Shown here one piece after another: positions 1 through 11,895 of a DNA stretch of 64,000 nucleotides. Below the pieces are notes generated by a model, which was not told the origin of the DNA, made no database searches, and saw only the letters and a list, made by a program, of their open reading frames with translations. Positions within the stretch are counted from its first letter, which is position 1. Each line of letters opens with the position of its first letter. Origin of the DNA: Chinchilla lanigera (lineage: Eukaryota > Chordata > Mammalia > Rodentia > Chinchillidae). Made by a program: the position numbers and the translations under genes. Where the stretch lies: positions 2,566,419 to 2,630,418 of the forward strand of contig NW_004955488.1 in assembly GCF_000276665.1 (NCBI RefSeq), read 5' to 3'.

Positions 1-384
1 AATTTTTGTTTTATATTTTGACCAGTTTTTCACGCTTATGTCTGGTAATCTGAGCAACTTATTTGACAACAACAATTTACAGTAAAATAACCATTGGTGA
101 ATTCCTACAATCCTGTCTAGTAAAACTCTGTACTGTCTCTAACATTCTTTTAAATCATTATTTTCTTATTCTCTTTAATGATTTGATCAATGTTCTATTC
201 TTACATCTGGTAATTTGAGCAAATTCATTAAAGATAACAATATGTAAAATAACAATCACTGTTAATGACTCTCATTTGGTTTGAAACCCTGTACCATTTT
301 TTAATGTCTTTGCTTTGTTTTGATTGTATTTTGCTATTATTCTTTTTTTGGTACTATTTTCTTTAAAATAAAAATTTTAAAAAG
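1..384 (+). mobile_element. L1 3'UTR remnant, two modules
   Basis: The sequence carries two tandem copies of a module that recurs through the window: '..TCTGGTAATCTGAGCAACTT', then '..AACAATATGTAAAATAAC', then '..GTTTGAAACCCTGTA'. Copy A lies at about 20-150 and copy B at about 185-345. It ends in an A-rich tract near 365-385. The same module directly follows L1 ORF2 sequence at 1440-1885, which identifies it as L1 3'UTR. The upstream part lies outside the window. Confidence 0.65.
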
Positions 385-1885
385 AGAACAGAATAGATGA
401 TATAGCCACAACCACAAGCACACTCAACCACGTTATCTTTGACAAAGGGGCCAAACATGTTCACTGGAAGAGAAATAGCCTCTTTAAAAGATGGTACTGG
501 AAAAACTGGGTTTCCACTACCAGACATTGTTACGTGACCCATGTGTTTCACCATGCACCAAAGTAAAGTCAAAGTAACTTAAAGATATAAATTTTAAAAC
601 AGAAACACTGAATGTATTAGAAGAGATAGTAGGCAGAAATCTTGAAGACATAGGGATAGGCAGAGAGTTCATGAACAAAAACCAAAGTGCATGGAAAACA
701 CTTCAAGGAATCAACAACCGGGATCTCTTCTTACTGAAAAGGTTTTGCACAGCAAAAGAAATCACCAACAGTAAAAGGGAAACCCACTAATTGGGAAAAA
801 TTTTAGCCAACTGTTCCTTAGACAAAGGATTCATGTCTAGAACATATAAAGAATTAAAGAAAAATATCAGGTCCCCAAAATTCAAAGACCCAATCCAAAA
901 AAAGGCATCTGAGATGAAAAAATACTTCTCAGATGAATAAATACAAATGGCAAATAAATATATGAGAAGATGTTCAACATCATTCGTCATTCATGAAATG
1001 CAAATTACAACCACACTGAGATTTCATCTCACCTCAGAAGGAATGGTGGTCACCAGGAAATCAACCAGCAACAAATGCAGGAGTGGTTGTGGGGTAAAAG
1101 GAACTCTTTTTTCAGGTGGTACTCTAGACTGGAGCAACCACTGTGGAAATCAGTGTGGAGATCCCTCAGGAAACTAGGACTAGAGGTCCCATTCAAACCA
1201 GCTCTTCCACTCCTGGATATTTTCCCAGAAGAATTAAAAATATCATAACACAGTGATATATATGCACTCATGTTTATAGCAGTGCAATTTGCAATAACTA
1301 GATATTGGAAATAATACAAATGTCCATCCCTTGAGGAATGTATAAAAATTATGTGGTATTTTTATACAATGGAGTATAACACAGCTATAAAGAAAGATAA
1401 GCAAGGCTTTTATAAATAAATTGATGCAACTAGAGACCATACTCATAAGTGAAATAAATATGACTCACCTGTGTAAACATTATATTGCCTTCCTAGTATA
1501 AGAACCTGAGAGAGTAAATAAAATCTGAAAAGTACAATAGATATTGTGAAATGGTAAGAAATTGCTCAAATAAGAAAGAACAACTGAAATGAAAGAAAAG
1601 AGAAAAAAATGAAAGGACAGGAAAAAATAATGTATATTTATATACACAAAGTAGCTAAGATAATTGTACTGCTAATTTCTATTGGTTTATTGAAAGGAAT
1701 AGTTAATGTGTCACTGTTTGATCAGTCTTCCATGCCTATGTCTGGTTATCTGAGTAACCACTTTGAAGGTAATAATATGTAGTATAACAACCATTGCTAA
1801 TTTTCTGTCTTCTTGTTTTGAAATTCTGTATCATTTTTATTTATTTTTTGTTGTTGTGTTTATGTCGTTATTTTTGTTACATTTT
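385..1885 (+). mobile_element. LINE-1, 3' end of ORF2 plus 3'UTR (dead)
   Basis: From about 385 to 1440 the sequence follows the 3' third of mammalian L1 ORF2. Landmarks are 'ATCTTTGACAAAGG' (435), 'CTTGAAGACATAGGGATAGG' (641), 'TTTTGCACAGCAAAAGAAAT' (744), 'ATGCAAATTACAACCACAC' (998) and 'CACTGTGGAAATCAGTGTGG' (1139). Multiple stops and frameshifts break the reading frame, so no reverse transcriptase is encoded. An A/G-rich stretch at about 1555-1630 opens the 3'UTR, followed by one copy of the ~165-bp module at about 1710-1870. The element is truncated at its 5' end and abuts the A-rich end of the L1 remnant before it. Confidence 0.9.
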
Positions 1886-2130
1886 TTAAAGAGGGAAAGA
1901 TTTATTTAGCTCACATTCTGCAGAGGTTTCAGCCATAATTAGCTGGCTCCAAGGAAGGCTGGCATGGCAGAGGGGCAATAATTCATGGTGGTGGAAGATA
2001 CAAAAATAACCGAAACAAAAAAGGACAGAGCAAGCCTCTTTTCCTTCCTTATATTATATGCAGCATACTCACTCTAGGCTGGGTCTTCTACATCCTAGAG
2101 TGTAGACAGCCACCATAGGGCAATCCCTCT
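1886..2130 (-). mobile_element. MaLR-type LTR fragment
   Basis: Read on the minus strand it resembles the 3' part of rodent MaLR LTRs (MT/ORR1 class). 'GATTTATTTAGCTCACATTC', 'GCAGAGGTTTCAGCC' and 'GGCTGGCATGGCAGAGG' match the reverse complement of the '..CTGAAACCTCTG..GTGAGCTAAATAAA' end of such LTRs. Clearer relatives lie at 44820-45240 and 51440-51800. The LTR head is missing. Confidence 0.5.
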
Positions 2131-2424
2131 ACACCCTAGCATGTAGAACTTAGGCTTCTAAACTTCTCAAGCTGACACAATGACTCAACCATTACAGGGA
2201 CCAAGAAACTATCTTCATGATAAAGAAAACCATATGCTTTCTGCATATGCTTCCAATTTTCCACATCCCATTTAATTCCATAATCTAGGAGAAAGGTAGG
2301 ATATCTGTACTTTGACCCTGCTTGATAATGGCCTACTACAGGCCACCATCTGAAGGTTGATACTGAGGGCTGATCAGATCCTTGGTTGCCATCTACCTGA
2401 GGGTGGGTATGGCTCTTTAAAACT
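2131..2424 (-). other. Unrecognised segment with a 104-codon open frame
   Basis: A minus-strand frame stays open from 2450 to 2136 (104 codons) between an LTR fragment and an L1 3'UTR. The translation includes 'LLDYGIKWDVENWKHMQKAY', which I do not recognise. It could be interior sequence of the same retroelement as the neighbouring LTR, or chance. There is no start context, partner gene or splice signal to support a host gene. Confidence 0.2.
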
Positions 2425-2886
2425 AAAAAAAAGAAAAAACATATATACAAGGATACCTGGGATATGTGTATTGCTGATGTCTATTAGTTTATTGAAAGGA
2501 ACAGTTAAAGCTTAACTATTTTTTTCTTTTGACCAATTTCACATGCTTATATCTGGTGATTGGAACAACTTATTTGAAGAGAACAATGTCCAATATAACA
2601 ACCATTGCTAAATTCCTCCCATCTTGTTTAATGAAGCTCTGTATCATTTCTAATTTTTTTATTACTTGTTATTGTCTTTAATTGTTTGATCAATCTTTCA
2701 TTCTTACATCTGATAATCTGAGCAACTTTATTGTAGATAACAATACTTAATATCACTACCACTGTTAATTTCTATCATCTTGTTTTGAAATCCTGTATCA
2801 TTTTTTATTGTTTTGTATTGTTTTTGTCTTTATTGTTATTATTTTGTTATTGGGTTTTTTCTCTTTAACATCAAGAAAAAGAATCT
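2425..2886 (+). mobile_element. L1 3'UTR, two-module form
   Basis: It begins with the 'TATATACA..' and 'TCTATTAGTTTATTGAAAGG' (2479) lead-in also seen at 1640-1700. Two tandem modules follow, at about 2525-2675 and 2690-2835. It ends 'TTTTTTCTCTTTAACATCAAG', matching the terminal 'CTCTTTAAAAT' of the other copies. ORF2 is absent here, so this is either a severely 5'-truncated insertion or the remainder of an interrupted one. Confidence 0.7.
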
Positions 2887-3890
2887 TAGTTTCCCCTTTT
2901 TGTTAAGTGTCAATCCATGCTGAGAATCCCTCTTCTTCTTTTTATAATTTACTTGTTGGTTAGTACATATTCGCATTGCTTAAAATTTTCGTTGGTTGTG
3001 CAGAATTCCTATATATGTATCACACATCTTAATTCCTTTTTTATCCACTTTCTCTTCCTTCCTTTTCCCGTCCCTCCATCTCTTGATTCCCGCCCCCTTT
3101 GAGTAAGGTCTATCTCCTACTTCCTGTTATCGATCTTTTACTTTGTTCTTTATACTTTGCATTTCTCATTAAAGAGAAGTCACATCCGTTCTGCTTCTCG
3201 TGCATAGCCCTCCCCCTTCTCTTATCTCTCTCCAACCACCTTGTCATCCTCCATTCCCACCTGCCCTACTTCTACTAGGTAATGGACAATCTGAAATTTC
3301 CCAGCAACAAATGGAACAGAAATATATGGTAGGCAATGACTCAGAAGGGAAATTGTCTTTAAAATTGCGGTCACTAAAGATCAGGATGAAGACGACTCAG
3401 ATGTAAAGTGTTTGTTGTCAGTTTGTAAAGACTAATCTGCACCCCTGCCAGATTGATAATCATACCTTTAGGAAGGCAGAAGACAGCTAAAATGAAGAAT
3501 GCAATAGAGCACAATATGGAGGCCTCAGAATAGGGAGACAGAGAGCTGGGGTTTGAGGGGAGGGACAGAGGAGAGCCGATCCATTTTGGAACACCGCCAG
3601 AGGAATGTACGGGTCAAAGGCTTTCTTTCTCCATTTCTAAACATCCCTCAGTGAAATATTTAAATGGTATATAGGGCTTGTTAAGTTAAAAGATAAAAGC
3701 AAAGAATATTTTATTAAATAAGGCAAAATATCAGTGAATTATCATTTTCAGTATCTGATTCTTTGAGAGTCAGATCCGTCAGTTTTGCACATAAGACTTC
3801 TTAGGGATAAAGTACATCGAAGGAACTGAAACATCTTTAGTCCTTGGCTCTAAAATGTTTTGACCCAGATTGGTTTAAACACAAAACACA
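2887..3890. other. Unassigned; includes pyrimidine-rich tract
   Basis: About 3040-3260 is rich in C and T ('CCCTCCCCCTTCTC'-like runs). About 3500-3600 is G/A-rich with a few CpGs. No coding frame or repeat family was recognised. It could be older L1 or LTR sequence. Confidence 0.3.
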
Positions 3891-4185
3891 CTGAGAAAAG
3901 AGAAGTTTGAAATTGCAATGGAGGAAAGAAGAAAGGACAAAATATATATATATGTGTGTACACAGAATAGTTAAGCAGTTTTACAGCTAGTTTCTCTTAG
4001 TTCCTTGAAAAGAATGTTCTGTAGCTAATATTGTTTAGACAAGATATCACACCTATATGATGCACTCTAATTAACTACTATGAAGACAACAATTCACAGT
4101 GTATCAACTATTGTAACTGTCCTACTAACCTGTTTCAAAGTCAGTTTCATTGTTTGTTTGTCTTTTTTCTCCTTTAAAAAAAATA
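3891..4185 (+). mobile_element. Diverged L1 3'UTR copy
   Basis: An A/G-rich stretch (3895-3945) is followed by a tract reading 'AGCTAGTTTCTCTTAGTTCC', then a degraded version of the same module ('..AAGACAACAATTCACAGTGT..', '..CTGTTTCAAAGTCAG'). The order matches the L1 3'UTRs upstream, with more mismatches, so it is probably an older subfamily. Confidence 0.5.
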
Positions 4186-6178
4186 GAAGCCAGTAGTCTG
4201 CCCAACCACTACAAAATATTAGAGCTCAAAGAACAGAAGATGAAAAAGCCAGCACTATTTTGTGCTCAGGTTCCAGGTCAATAATTAAGAGTTTTTGAAT
4301 ATCAGTTGAATGATACCAGTTGTTATAAATGAAGTAAAAATTCATTTTCTCGAAGGATGCAGTGTTTTGTTGAAGTGATCATAGAATGATCTGCGAATGT
4401 GACAAAATGGACAGTCCACACTGCATTGTGTATCTGCCTGAGTGAAGGTGTTGATCACATGTCTGAAAATATTCGGGGCTCACTCGTCTCAACAAGTAAA
4501 GCTACCTTGTCTGAGGATGATAGAAAATACGTAAAGTAAATTTTTGTCCATATTTACATAGCAAAGTAAAAACATATCAGAAGAAAGACAGTGGTTATTT
4601 TGGGACAACTCTGCTTCATATAAGTAAAGCATATTGGATTCTATCTACAAAATTACTCCTAAATACATCAGTATATATTTCTTCTCTGTGGTTTCCATTA
4701 AATTAGAAAACAACAAGAAATCAGGCATGGCATGATTTTGTCCAGATAATTATTTGCAAAACAATGCTTTGAGCTATAAATTGCTATATTAATTGTGCTA
4801 GTTTTTGAGTCTGAATAATACACTCTGGATTTAGAACCAAGATACTATTAGAAATTATCTCTAATAGTACAGGAAATAAAAGTGATAAGCCTAATTAATT
4901 GTGAAAATTGGAATATAAGAATTTAATTCTATAGAGTAATGTAAATGTATGAGCTATGGAGTAAGGCTTATTAAATTGTTTTACTAGAGATTTTTGGGTA
5001 AAAGCTTAGTTCTATTTTTTGGCATTGTTAATTGGTTGTTTATACCAAGGAACAATCAATTCTAGGATAACTGCATGCCTTTCATCTGAAAAACCTTAAA
5101 TAATGGGAGCTTAATATTAAAACCTGCCTGGCATGAAAGATAAATTAGGACTCAAGGTTTCATGGAAACAGAACATGACAGAATTTTAGATGAAATATTA
5201 ACATTATATATTCAATTATGGAGTCCTTTTCATTGCTATTTTCTTATTATGTGTGCTTTCACCTGAAGTACTAGATATTCTTGTTCATTTTCATGTAAAT
5301 TTTAATGGGAAATCAGAATTCTTTTTTTGCACAAAGTTGCTTTCCAAGTTTAAATGACTAGGAAAAGGATCAGAAGTTGAAAAGCAGTAACAAACTGCAG
5401 CATGGAAGTTCCGAGGGACAAAGAGGTGACGTGAATTTGAGGAATGAAGCTAAGACTCATCCTGGTGCCATGTGCAGCTGACAGAATAAAAGTTAAAGGT
5501 ACATATTTTTCTCTGAAACTGAAGACAATCCAAATGAGTGCGAATTAACTGCTGATTCTTTACATTTTCAGAAGGAAACTAAAATATTCTCTTGCTAAAG
5601 AATCATAGCTATTTATAGACTTCTATGCTGAGGTAAAGAATCCCATGCAAAATCTGAAAACTTTCCAAAGAGATAAGCATTTGGGGAAGTCAAGGAGATA
5701 GACCGGAAAGGAGAAGCTAAGCTTGTGACTATAGAAGAGGCCTTGGACAGCTACACTGGTGTTTCGGAGCTGGTATGGATTTTCCCAATTTTCTCAAGGG
5801 ATGAAAGACAGTTAACCTTTGAAAGCCTGAAACATTGGACACCAGTGGATTGTTCAACTCCAGGCTAAGGATATTCATTTGACCAGAGCAATTCCAATTG
5901 ACAGTTGAAGGTGTAATCCATCAACTACTAGATTTCTGAGCAGCTAGGGTAAGTATTTGCCCTGAAGAAAGGGTTGGACTGAACATTGCATTATCGGCTT
6001 TAGGAAACTTTCTGAGAATATAAAGCAGGACAGGTCTTGTAATGTGATCAAGTTTTATTGTCAAGATGACTTTATGCCATACATAGTGTATCTTTTTAAA
6101 GGAGATATGCATATAAAATTGTAACTTCGAATAGTCAGTTCAGCTACAATTTAGAATGTTTAATCAAAATAAGCTAGA
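4186..6178. other. Unassigned AT-rich sequence
   Basis: No gene or recognisable repeat. About 5390-5900 is slightly richer in G/A and could be an old LTR or unique sequence. Open frames are short and without similarity. Confidence 0.3.
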
Positions 6179-6345
6179 TTATAGGTCAGATGTGGTGACA
6201 CACACTTGTAATTCAAGAACTCAAAAGGCAGAGGCAAGGAGGATCATGATGATTTCTAAGTCAGCTTGTGCTACACTGTGAGTTTAAGGCCGTATGAACA
6301 ACAAGGCAAGACTCTGTCTCAATGAAGCAAATAAGTAATAATATT
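6179..6345 (+). mobile_element. Old B1-type SINE
   Basis: A diverged 7SL-type layout is visible: 'GTCAGATGTGGTGACACACA', 'GGCAGAGGCAAGGAGGATCA', 'GTTTAAGGCC', 'AAGACTCTGTCTCAATGAA', then an A-rich tail. Confidence 0.6.
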
Positions 6346-6609
6346 AGTTAGATAGAAATATGATCTAATGAAATACCCAAAGCCCACATTCTTAAATAGG
6401 ACATGACATTTGCTTTTTGCATCACTTTGTAACAGCATTTCTGAGATATCATTCTTTTCTGGTGCCAAACTCAATTCTTACATTAAGGAAAGGCAGCAAA
6501 TGATTGAAAAAGACAGCATTAGGACTCTTGCTGCAGCGGAAGTGTAGCACAAAGCTGAAATTTCACTATTTGGAATCAGGCATCTTTTGAACTTCAGATA
6601 TACAGTTTA

Positions 6610-6770
6610 ATACTGGGCAGGAGCTTAAAACTTAAACCTCAGTTTTTTCTTTACAAATAATGGTAATGCTCATTACACAGAGTAGTTTAATAATAAACCA
6701 AGGCCAAATGTGTTAAATGCTTTAGTACAGTTGATCATATAAACTAAGCATTCATTCTGCAGTCTATATT
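6610..6770 (+). mobile_element. MIR SINE fragment
   Basis: The pattern 'CTGGGCAGGAGCTTAAAACT..AACCTCAG', 'TTTCTTTACAAATAATGGTAAT', '..TGTTAAATGCTTTAGTACAG' follows MIR ('CTGGGCAAGTCACTTAACCT..CTCAGTTTCC..GTAAAATGG..TTAAATG..GTAAAG'). Confidence 0.5.
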
Positions 6771-9270
6771 AGCCGTTCATTAGCCTGTTTATCTATAGTA
6801 GTAAGTGATGTTCAACCAGAAGCTATCCCAATAGCAACAACATTCATTTATAACTATTGTCTTCCAGTACCCCTCATTATTTCCCCTAACTTTTATGCAG
6901 ATACGTTTAGCAGAAAAAGCCTGAATTAAACAGATGAACTTCACATAATTTTAAAATTTTACCTGAAGTTGAAGTACACAGTATTACCAATTCTCAGATT
7001 TTTTTTCACACCCATTGCTATGAGCTTTGTAGATTCTTAGTTATGCATGCATGTTTTTTAATCAACTAATTTATTCAGCATAGTTGTAATCTCAGTATGA
7101 TTCCTTTTACCAAATGTAGTACAGGTTATGGCTCTACAAAGTGTAAAAAACAAATACACATATGAGTTCTATCAGGGAAGAATTTTCAGTGTGAGGAAGA
7201 CAGATGATGCATGCATGCATGTTACCATGGCAACTCTGTAAGAAGACTTTATTCCAGTGCTTAGCAAGACACCACAGAAAATTTCCTTTTTAAACGAACC
7301 ATTCTGTGATAGAGGCACCCACAGAGCCTATTATTTGAATTTAAGGAATCAGGAAAAAAGTGATTTTGCCTTCTCTGGCCAAATTCCTACTTTATTACCT
7401 GAAAAGGAAATAAAGTGGTTCTTATGAATGATTTATTTTGAATAAGTCACTGCAGTATAAATGGAATAATGTTTGGAGAATGAAGAAATCCTGAGCAGTC
7501 ATAATCTGTTGAAGCAAAAATGAACAGGTAAGTAGGCCCTTTTTCTGTAGTCCATTAATGGGCAGAGAAAATAATAATTGAATCAAAAGGAAAACCATAT
7601 ACTTCAGACCACCTAAAAGCTTTGGGAGTCAAGGGAAATACACCTTATGAGGTTAGAGGAGTGAGTATAGTCTACTTCAGGAAAGTTTTAATTCTATTTT
7701 TAAATTTCTTTTCCTCTGCTAGGCCCTAGAGAAATCATTCCCTAGTTTTTAATGAGTTTGCTTTTCTATGAATTAGTCAACAATTAGACACTTAATGTTA
7801 ACATTATGTAAAAATTATGAAAAATTGATCATGTCATTTATTCTTGGCCACAGAATGGAGATATTCAGAAATATATATATATGCTCTACTGTTTAAATTC
7901 ATACTTTTGTTAGGTCACCTAATTTCTTTGTAGTGTTGTGAATTTGCTAAAAGAAGTCAGACAAAAGTGATTTGATTGTGAATTGTTTTTAGACATAAGA
8001 TTTGTGCATGGACTCATTCTTATTTTGCATAATGCAGCCATGTCATTCTGTCACAACACTGTGACACAAGATAATTATAGTTTCAGGCTTCTCAGTTTTC
8101 AAATTTTATCAGGAAAACCAAATTGTATACTTGGGCTGACATACAGAACGGTATAGAAGTTACAGGTCTTTCAATAGATAACATTTATGTGTTTGTTCTT
8201 CAGCATCCATTAGAAATTAAATTTTCCAAGCAGGAAAATGTGAGTTAGAAAATATGTTGATGGATGTCAAAAGTAGACTAAATATTTAGTAGATATTTCT
8301 ACTTTAGCTCTTATTAATTCTCATTTCCTGGAAACACCCAAAAACTTTTGTTTCAAAACACATACATTTTTCTTGGAGAGCACCACCATCAAGAACTTTT
8401 GGTGTCCTGTGTCTCCTGAATTTTGATGGAAGAGTATTGCTTTGAGCTATCACATTAGCTGTACCTTCAACAGGTCGTCCCAATTCTCCATTAGGCCTGC
8501 AGAATCTGAATACAGCAAAATACGATGACAAAGTGGCTCTTCCATCACTACTGGATCCCATTTGCTGACTTGCTGATTTCAAAGAATATTCACCCGGTTC
8601 CTATTCTGTTAATGCAACATCTTTGTAAAATATTAGATTCTGGGTTACTATTATCACACTATTGATAATAGTGTGATATCTAACTAATGCCCTCATGGCA
8701 GAAAAGACAAATTCAATCTTAATAAGTGTTTTCTAATTCTGTGAAAACAAACTGTTGAGTGGAGTACAGAAATCCGATGCAGAGAGCTTGCAATCAAGGG
8801 TTTGTATGGTCTGTTGCAGATATTCAAGCATAGCATGTGTGTAGCTCTGATTTCTGTTGCAGTTAGGGTGAGACTCCTTTGATATAGAAACACACTCTCA
8901 TCAAATCAGCAAGAAGTGAACCTTATTGTCTTCTTCACATTACAAATTGGTTAATACTATGGAAACAATAGAAATTTGAGTCCACATGATATCAGTATTT
9001 CTTAGCAAGCCTGACATTATGTGAAACATTGTTTCCTAAACAACTCTAATATTATAATATAAACCAAACTATGTGATTTTAATATTTATTTTAAAATTTA
9101 TTAAATGAAAAATTATATTAAATAATCTTAAACTAAAAACTGTATTAAAGTTAAAATTTATTAAATATTTATTAATATGTATAAAATATGTAACAATAAA
9201 TATCAAATTGAAGAGGAAGGATAGTTAAGCTAGAGATAATTTAAAACACGCATTCATCACTATGGAAAAA
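6771..9270. other. Unassigned AT-rich sequence
   Basis: No recognised gene. A minus-strand frame at 8304-8582 (92 codons) has no similarity I recognise. At 7204-7221 there is a short TGCA alternation. At 9075-9175 A/T-only words such as 'AAAATTTATTAAAT' recur. A hairpin at 8652-8678 is listed separately. Confidence 0.3.
8652..8678. repeat. Perfect 12-bp hairpin
   Basis: TATCACACTATT (8652-8663) and its exact reverse complement AATAGTGTGATA (8667-8678) are separated by GAT. It is not part of a recognised repeat. Confidence 0.85.
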
Positions 9271-9280
9271 AACATCTGAA

Positions 9281-10200
9281 TTGTTGAGAAATTTTCCCAC
9301 AATAATACATGGCTTATTATATCTGCACAGAAAACAAGCAATCAATAAACTGATGAAATCACCTACACAGTGGCACAAAATATTTTCCAACTATTCCACT
9401 GAGGAAGAATTAATAGCTAGAAGATACATGAAACTTAGAAAACTATACCCATTTAAAATGTGGGCAAATCATCTGGACAGACATTTCTCAAAAGAAGAAA
9501 CATAATTGGTTGATAAACATATGAAAATGTTCAGCATCATTAGCCATTAAGAAAATGTACACCAATTTATCATGAGGATTCGTCTGACTTTGCTAGAGTG
9601 AATAGTGTCAAAAAATACAAAAACTCAACAGTGGTGAATGTGGTACAGAGGACAATGAATTCTCACAGACTGTCGGTGGGAATGTAAATTACTACATTCC
9701 TTATAGGGAAGAGAATGAAGGTTTCTCAAGAAATAAATAAAAACCAAAACACTGTATGTTTCACGATCTTACTTCTGGATATATATGCAAAGGAAATGAA
9801 ATAATCAAAACAAAGAGATACCAGTTCATCCATTATTTTTGTGGGTTAATTCACAATTGCTAAATTAACCCATGTGCATCCTAATGAATATATAGAAGAA
9901 TTAAAGCCTACCACTTTCAGCAAAAGGGATGTAACCAGAGGTCATTATGTTAAGTGAAAATAGCCATAAACAGAAGGAAAAGTGGCGCATGTCCTATTAT
10001 GTGAAAGCTTAAAAAAGTCAACCTGAATATACAATAGTCATTATTTTAGATTGATATGTTGTGGATAAAGGGGTGGACAGAAGGAGTTTGCATTCAGTCT
10101 GTGCACACTATCTGCCTGTGTGCAAATACCACACTGCTTCTCATTAATATATACAACTAATGCATGCTAATCAAAAATAAAATGAAAAGTTTCTAAAGAC
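9281..10200 (+). mobile_element. Old LINE-1, 3' part of ORF2 and 3'UTR
   Basis: The diverged ORF2 3' end is recognisable from 'TATCTGCACAGAAAACAAG' (9319), 'CATCTGGACAGACATTTCTC' (9470), 'GAAAATGTTCAGCATCATTA' (9522), 'GACTGTCGGTGGGAATGTAA' (9668) and 'GTTAAGTGAAAATAGCC' (9949). A 74-codon open frame at 9281-9505 is an ORF2 remnant, in which 'MWANHLDRHFSKEE' is typical L1. It lacks the module-type 3'UTR and is probably an older subfamily. Confidence 0.85.
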
Positions 10201-11044
10201 AGAAAAGGAATTGGAGACATGCAAACAATATTTTAGACAGAAAGTTTCTGCATATTGTTGCCACAGTGAATCACTTAACACATTTCACAACTATGTGCCA
10301 ACCTACAAGTCACCAATCCTGTATTTGCAAAGTGTATTCAAAAATCGAAAATATAGTTAAGATATGTGATATAATTTAATCATGGCAATGAATCTGTAAG
10401 ATACTTTTGGTATCCTTTGCATGTAAATGAAATAAGATTTCTCAAAATGTGAACTCTTCTTATATGACTCAAGAACACCAAAGTTCAACAAGGTGTATCA
10501 ATACTTGAGCTTCCTCTTTTGATGCAAAAACCCATGTGGTGTAACCTGAATTCATCATGCATGGAACATTGGCTACCCAACTTGTTTTAATTACAGGTGG
10601 AATTATTGCAGCCAGTCTAATACAGAGTACTAAAGAACAGTGCAACCAGTTCAGTCCTTACCTGGCTTTCATTCTAGGCAAAAAATTTATTCCGTGTCAT
10701 CATTTTCTTTTATATTTTGTTGGTCTCACTGTTTCCCACAGTAGTTTAGCTGTAATGAAGATAAACCTGATTATTCCATAGGAATGAAGTAAGTTTCTGC
10801 AGGAATTTGAAATGCAGAGCAGTGAATGAAATGTCATAGAGGTAAATTAAACAAATGATCCAGGAGAGTATTGTTACATTCTTTAAACTAGAAAGATAGA
10901 AATAAATAGATATTGGGTCTATCTAGTATTGTAAGTGCCAGAATTCTTTCTCTTTGAATTAACAGCCTCACTCTAGTGGTTCTTGGTGATAGCAGAATAG
11001 TGAATGCTATAAATTATACAAAAATCCAGCATTTTGTTTTTCTG
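10201..11044. other. Unassigned
   Basis: Contains a 74-codon plus-strand frame (10557-10781) with hydrophobic stretches but no recognisable family or start context. No repeat recognised. Confidence 0.25.
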
Positions 11045-11490
11045 TGTTGTGATAGTTATCTGGTTGTGTCAACTTGCACGAGACATGCCCAATTAAATTG
11101 GATCAGCATAGTTCTGGGAAGCATAGTTCTGGGAAGACCCACTCTAGGGCACCCTGTTGCTGGAATGATGTAAAAGGGAAAAATAGAAGGAAATCTTCAG
11201 AGAAGCTCTAGGCTTCACCTTTACCTTGGACATCATCTCCTGGATTCCAGCGCAGACTATTGACCCTTCCAGCGCAGTGCCTTCAGCCTCCTGGTACAGA
11301 TGCCCAAGAGACACTAGAGCAGGCTCCTGGCCTTCGACTGGATCCTTCAGATCCCATTGAGCAGACAGACCTTTTACACTCTGCCACACCTGACTCTATG
11401 GGCAGCCATTGTAAACCAGTCTTGTAATTTTTGTAATACTTGCATATCTTGTACTAAATCTTTTTTTCTAGTAAGTACTGATACAAATAT
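11045..11490 (+). mobile_element. LTR-like interspersed repeat
   Basis: 'TAGTTATCTGGTTGTGTCAACTT' at the head, a C/T-rich centre ('GACATCATCTCCTGGATTCC', 'CTCCTGGCCTTCGACTGG') and an A/T-rich end resemble a widespread mammalian element that begins '(G)TTAATCTTGATTGTCAACTTGA' and ends '..GTTCTGTTTCTCTGGAGAAC'. I do not name the family. It contains a small duplication, 'AGCATAGTTCTGGGA' twice, near 11106-11135. Confidence 0.4.
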
Positions 11491-11895
11491 ATTTATTTAC
11501 AATTTTAAAAAAGTTTAGAAATTATCAGAGCACCTTACAGTGTTATTTATACTAAAATATTGAATGTCAACACATTTAGAAATTTCACAGTAGGTATGTT
11601 TCACAAATATTATGCAGTATCATTGTAAGTATTTAAACCAAGGAATATTTCATGAAATTAATAATTTCATAGCCATCTTTCCTCATACAAATGTGATTAT
11701 TTTTTCAAAAGCATAAAATTAAAGGCACATCTGACATGGTACTTTACTTTTGGGGGGATAATGGTAACTGGTTAAATTGTAGCTTTTAATTTCCTGAAAT
11801 TTAAGTTTCCCATACTATTAGGAAATAACTCTATTTCTTTCTCTATAGGTAAGAATTTACACTGTGTTAAGACATTTAAATAATTTATTACATTA
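11491..11895. other. Unassigned AT-rich sequence
   Basis: AT-rich with no recognised gene or repeat. Confidence 0.3.

Noticed and set aside
8304..8582. 92-codon minus-strand frame as a possible small gene
   Set aside because: No recognisable domain, homologue or retrocopy features.
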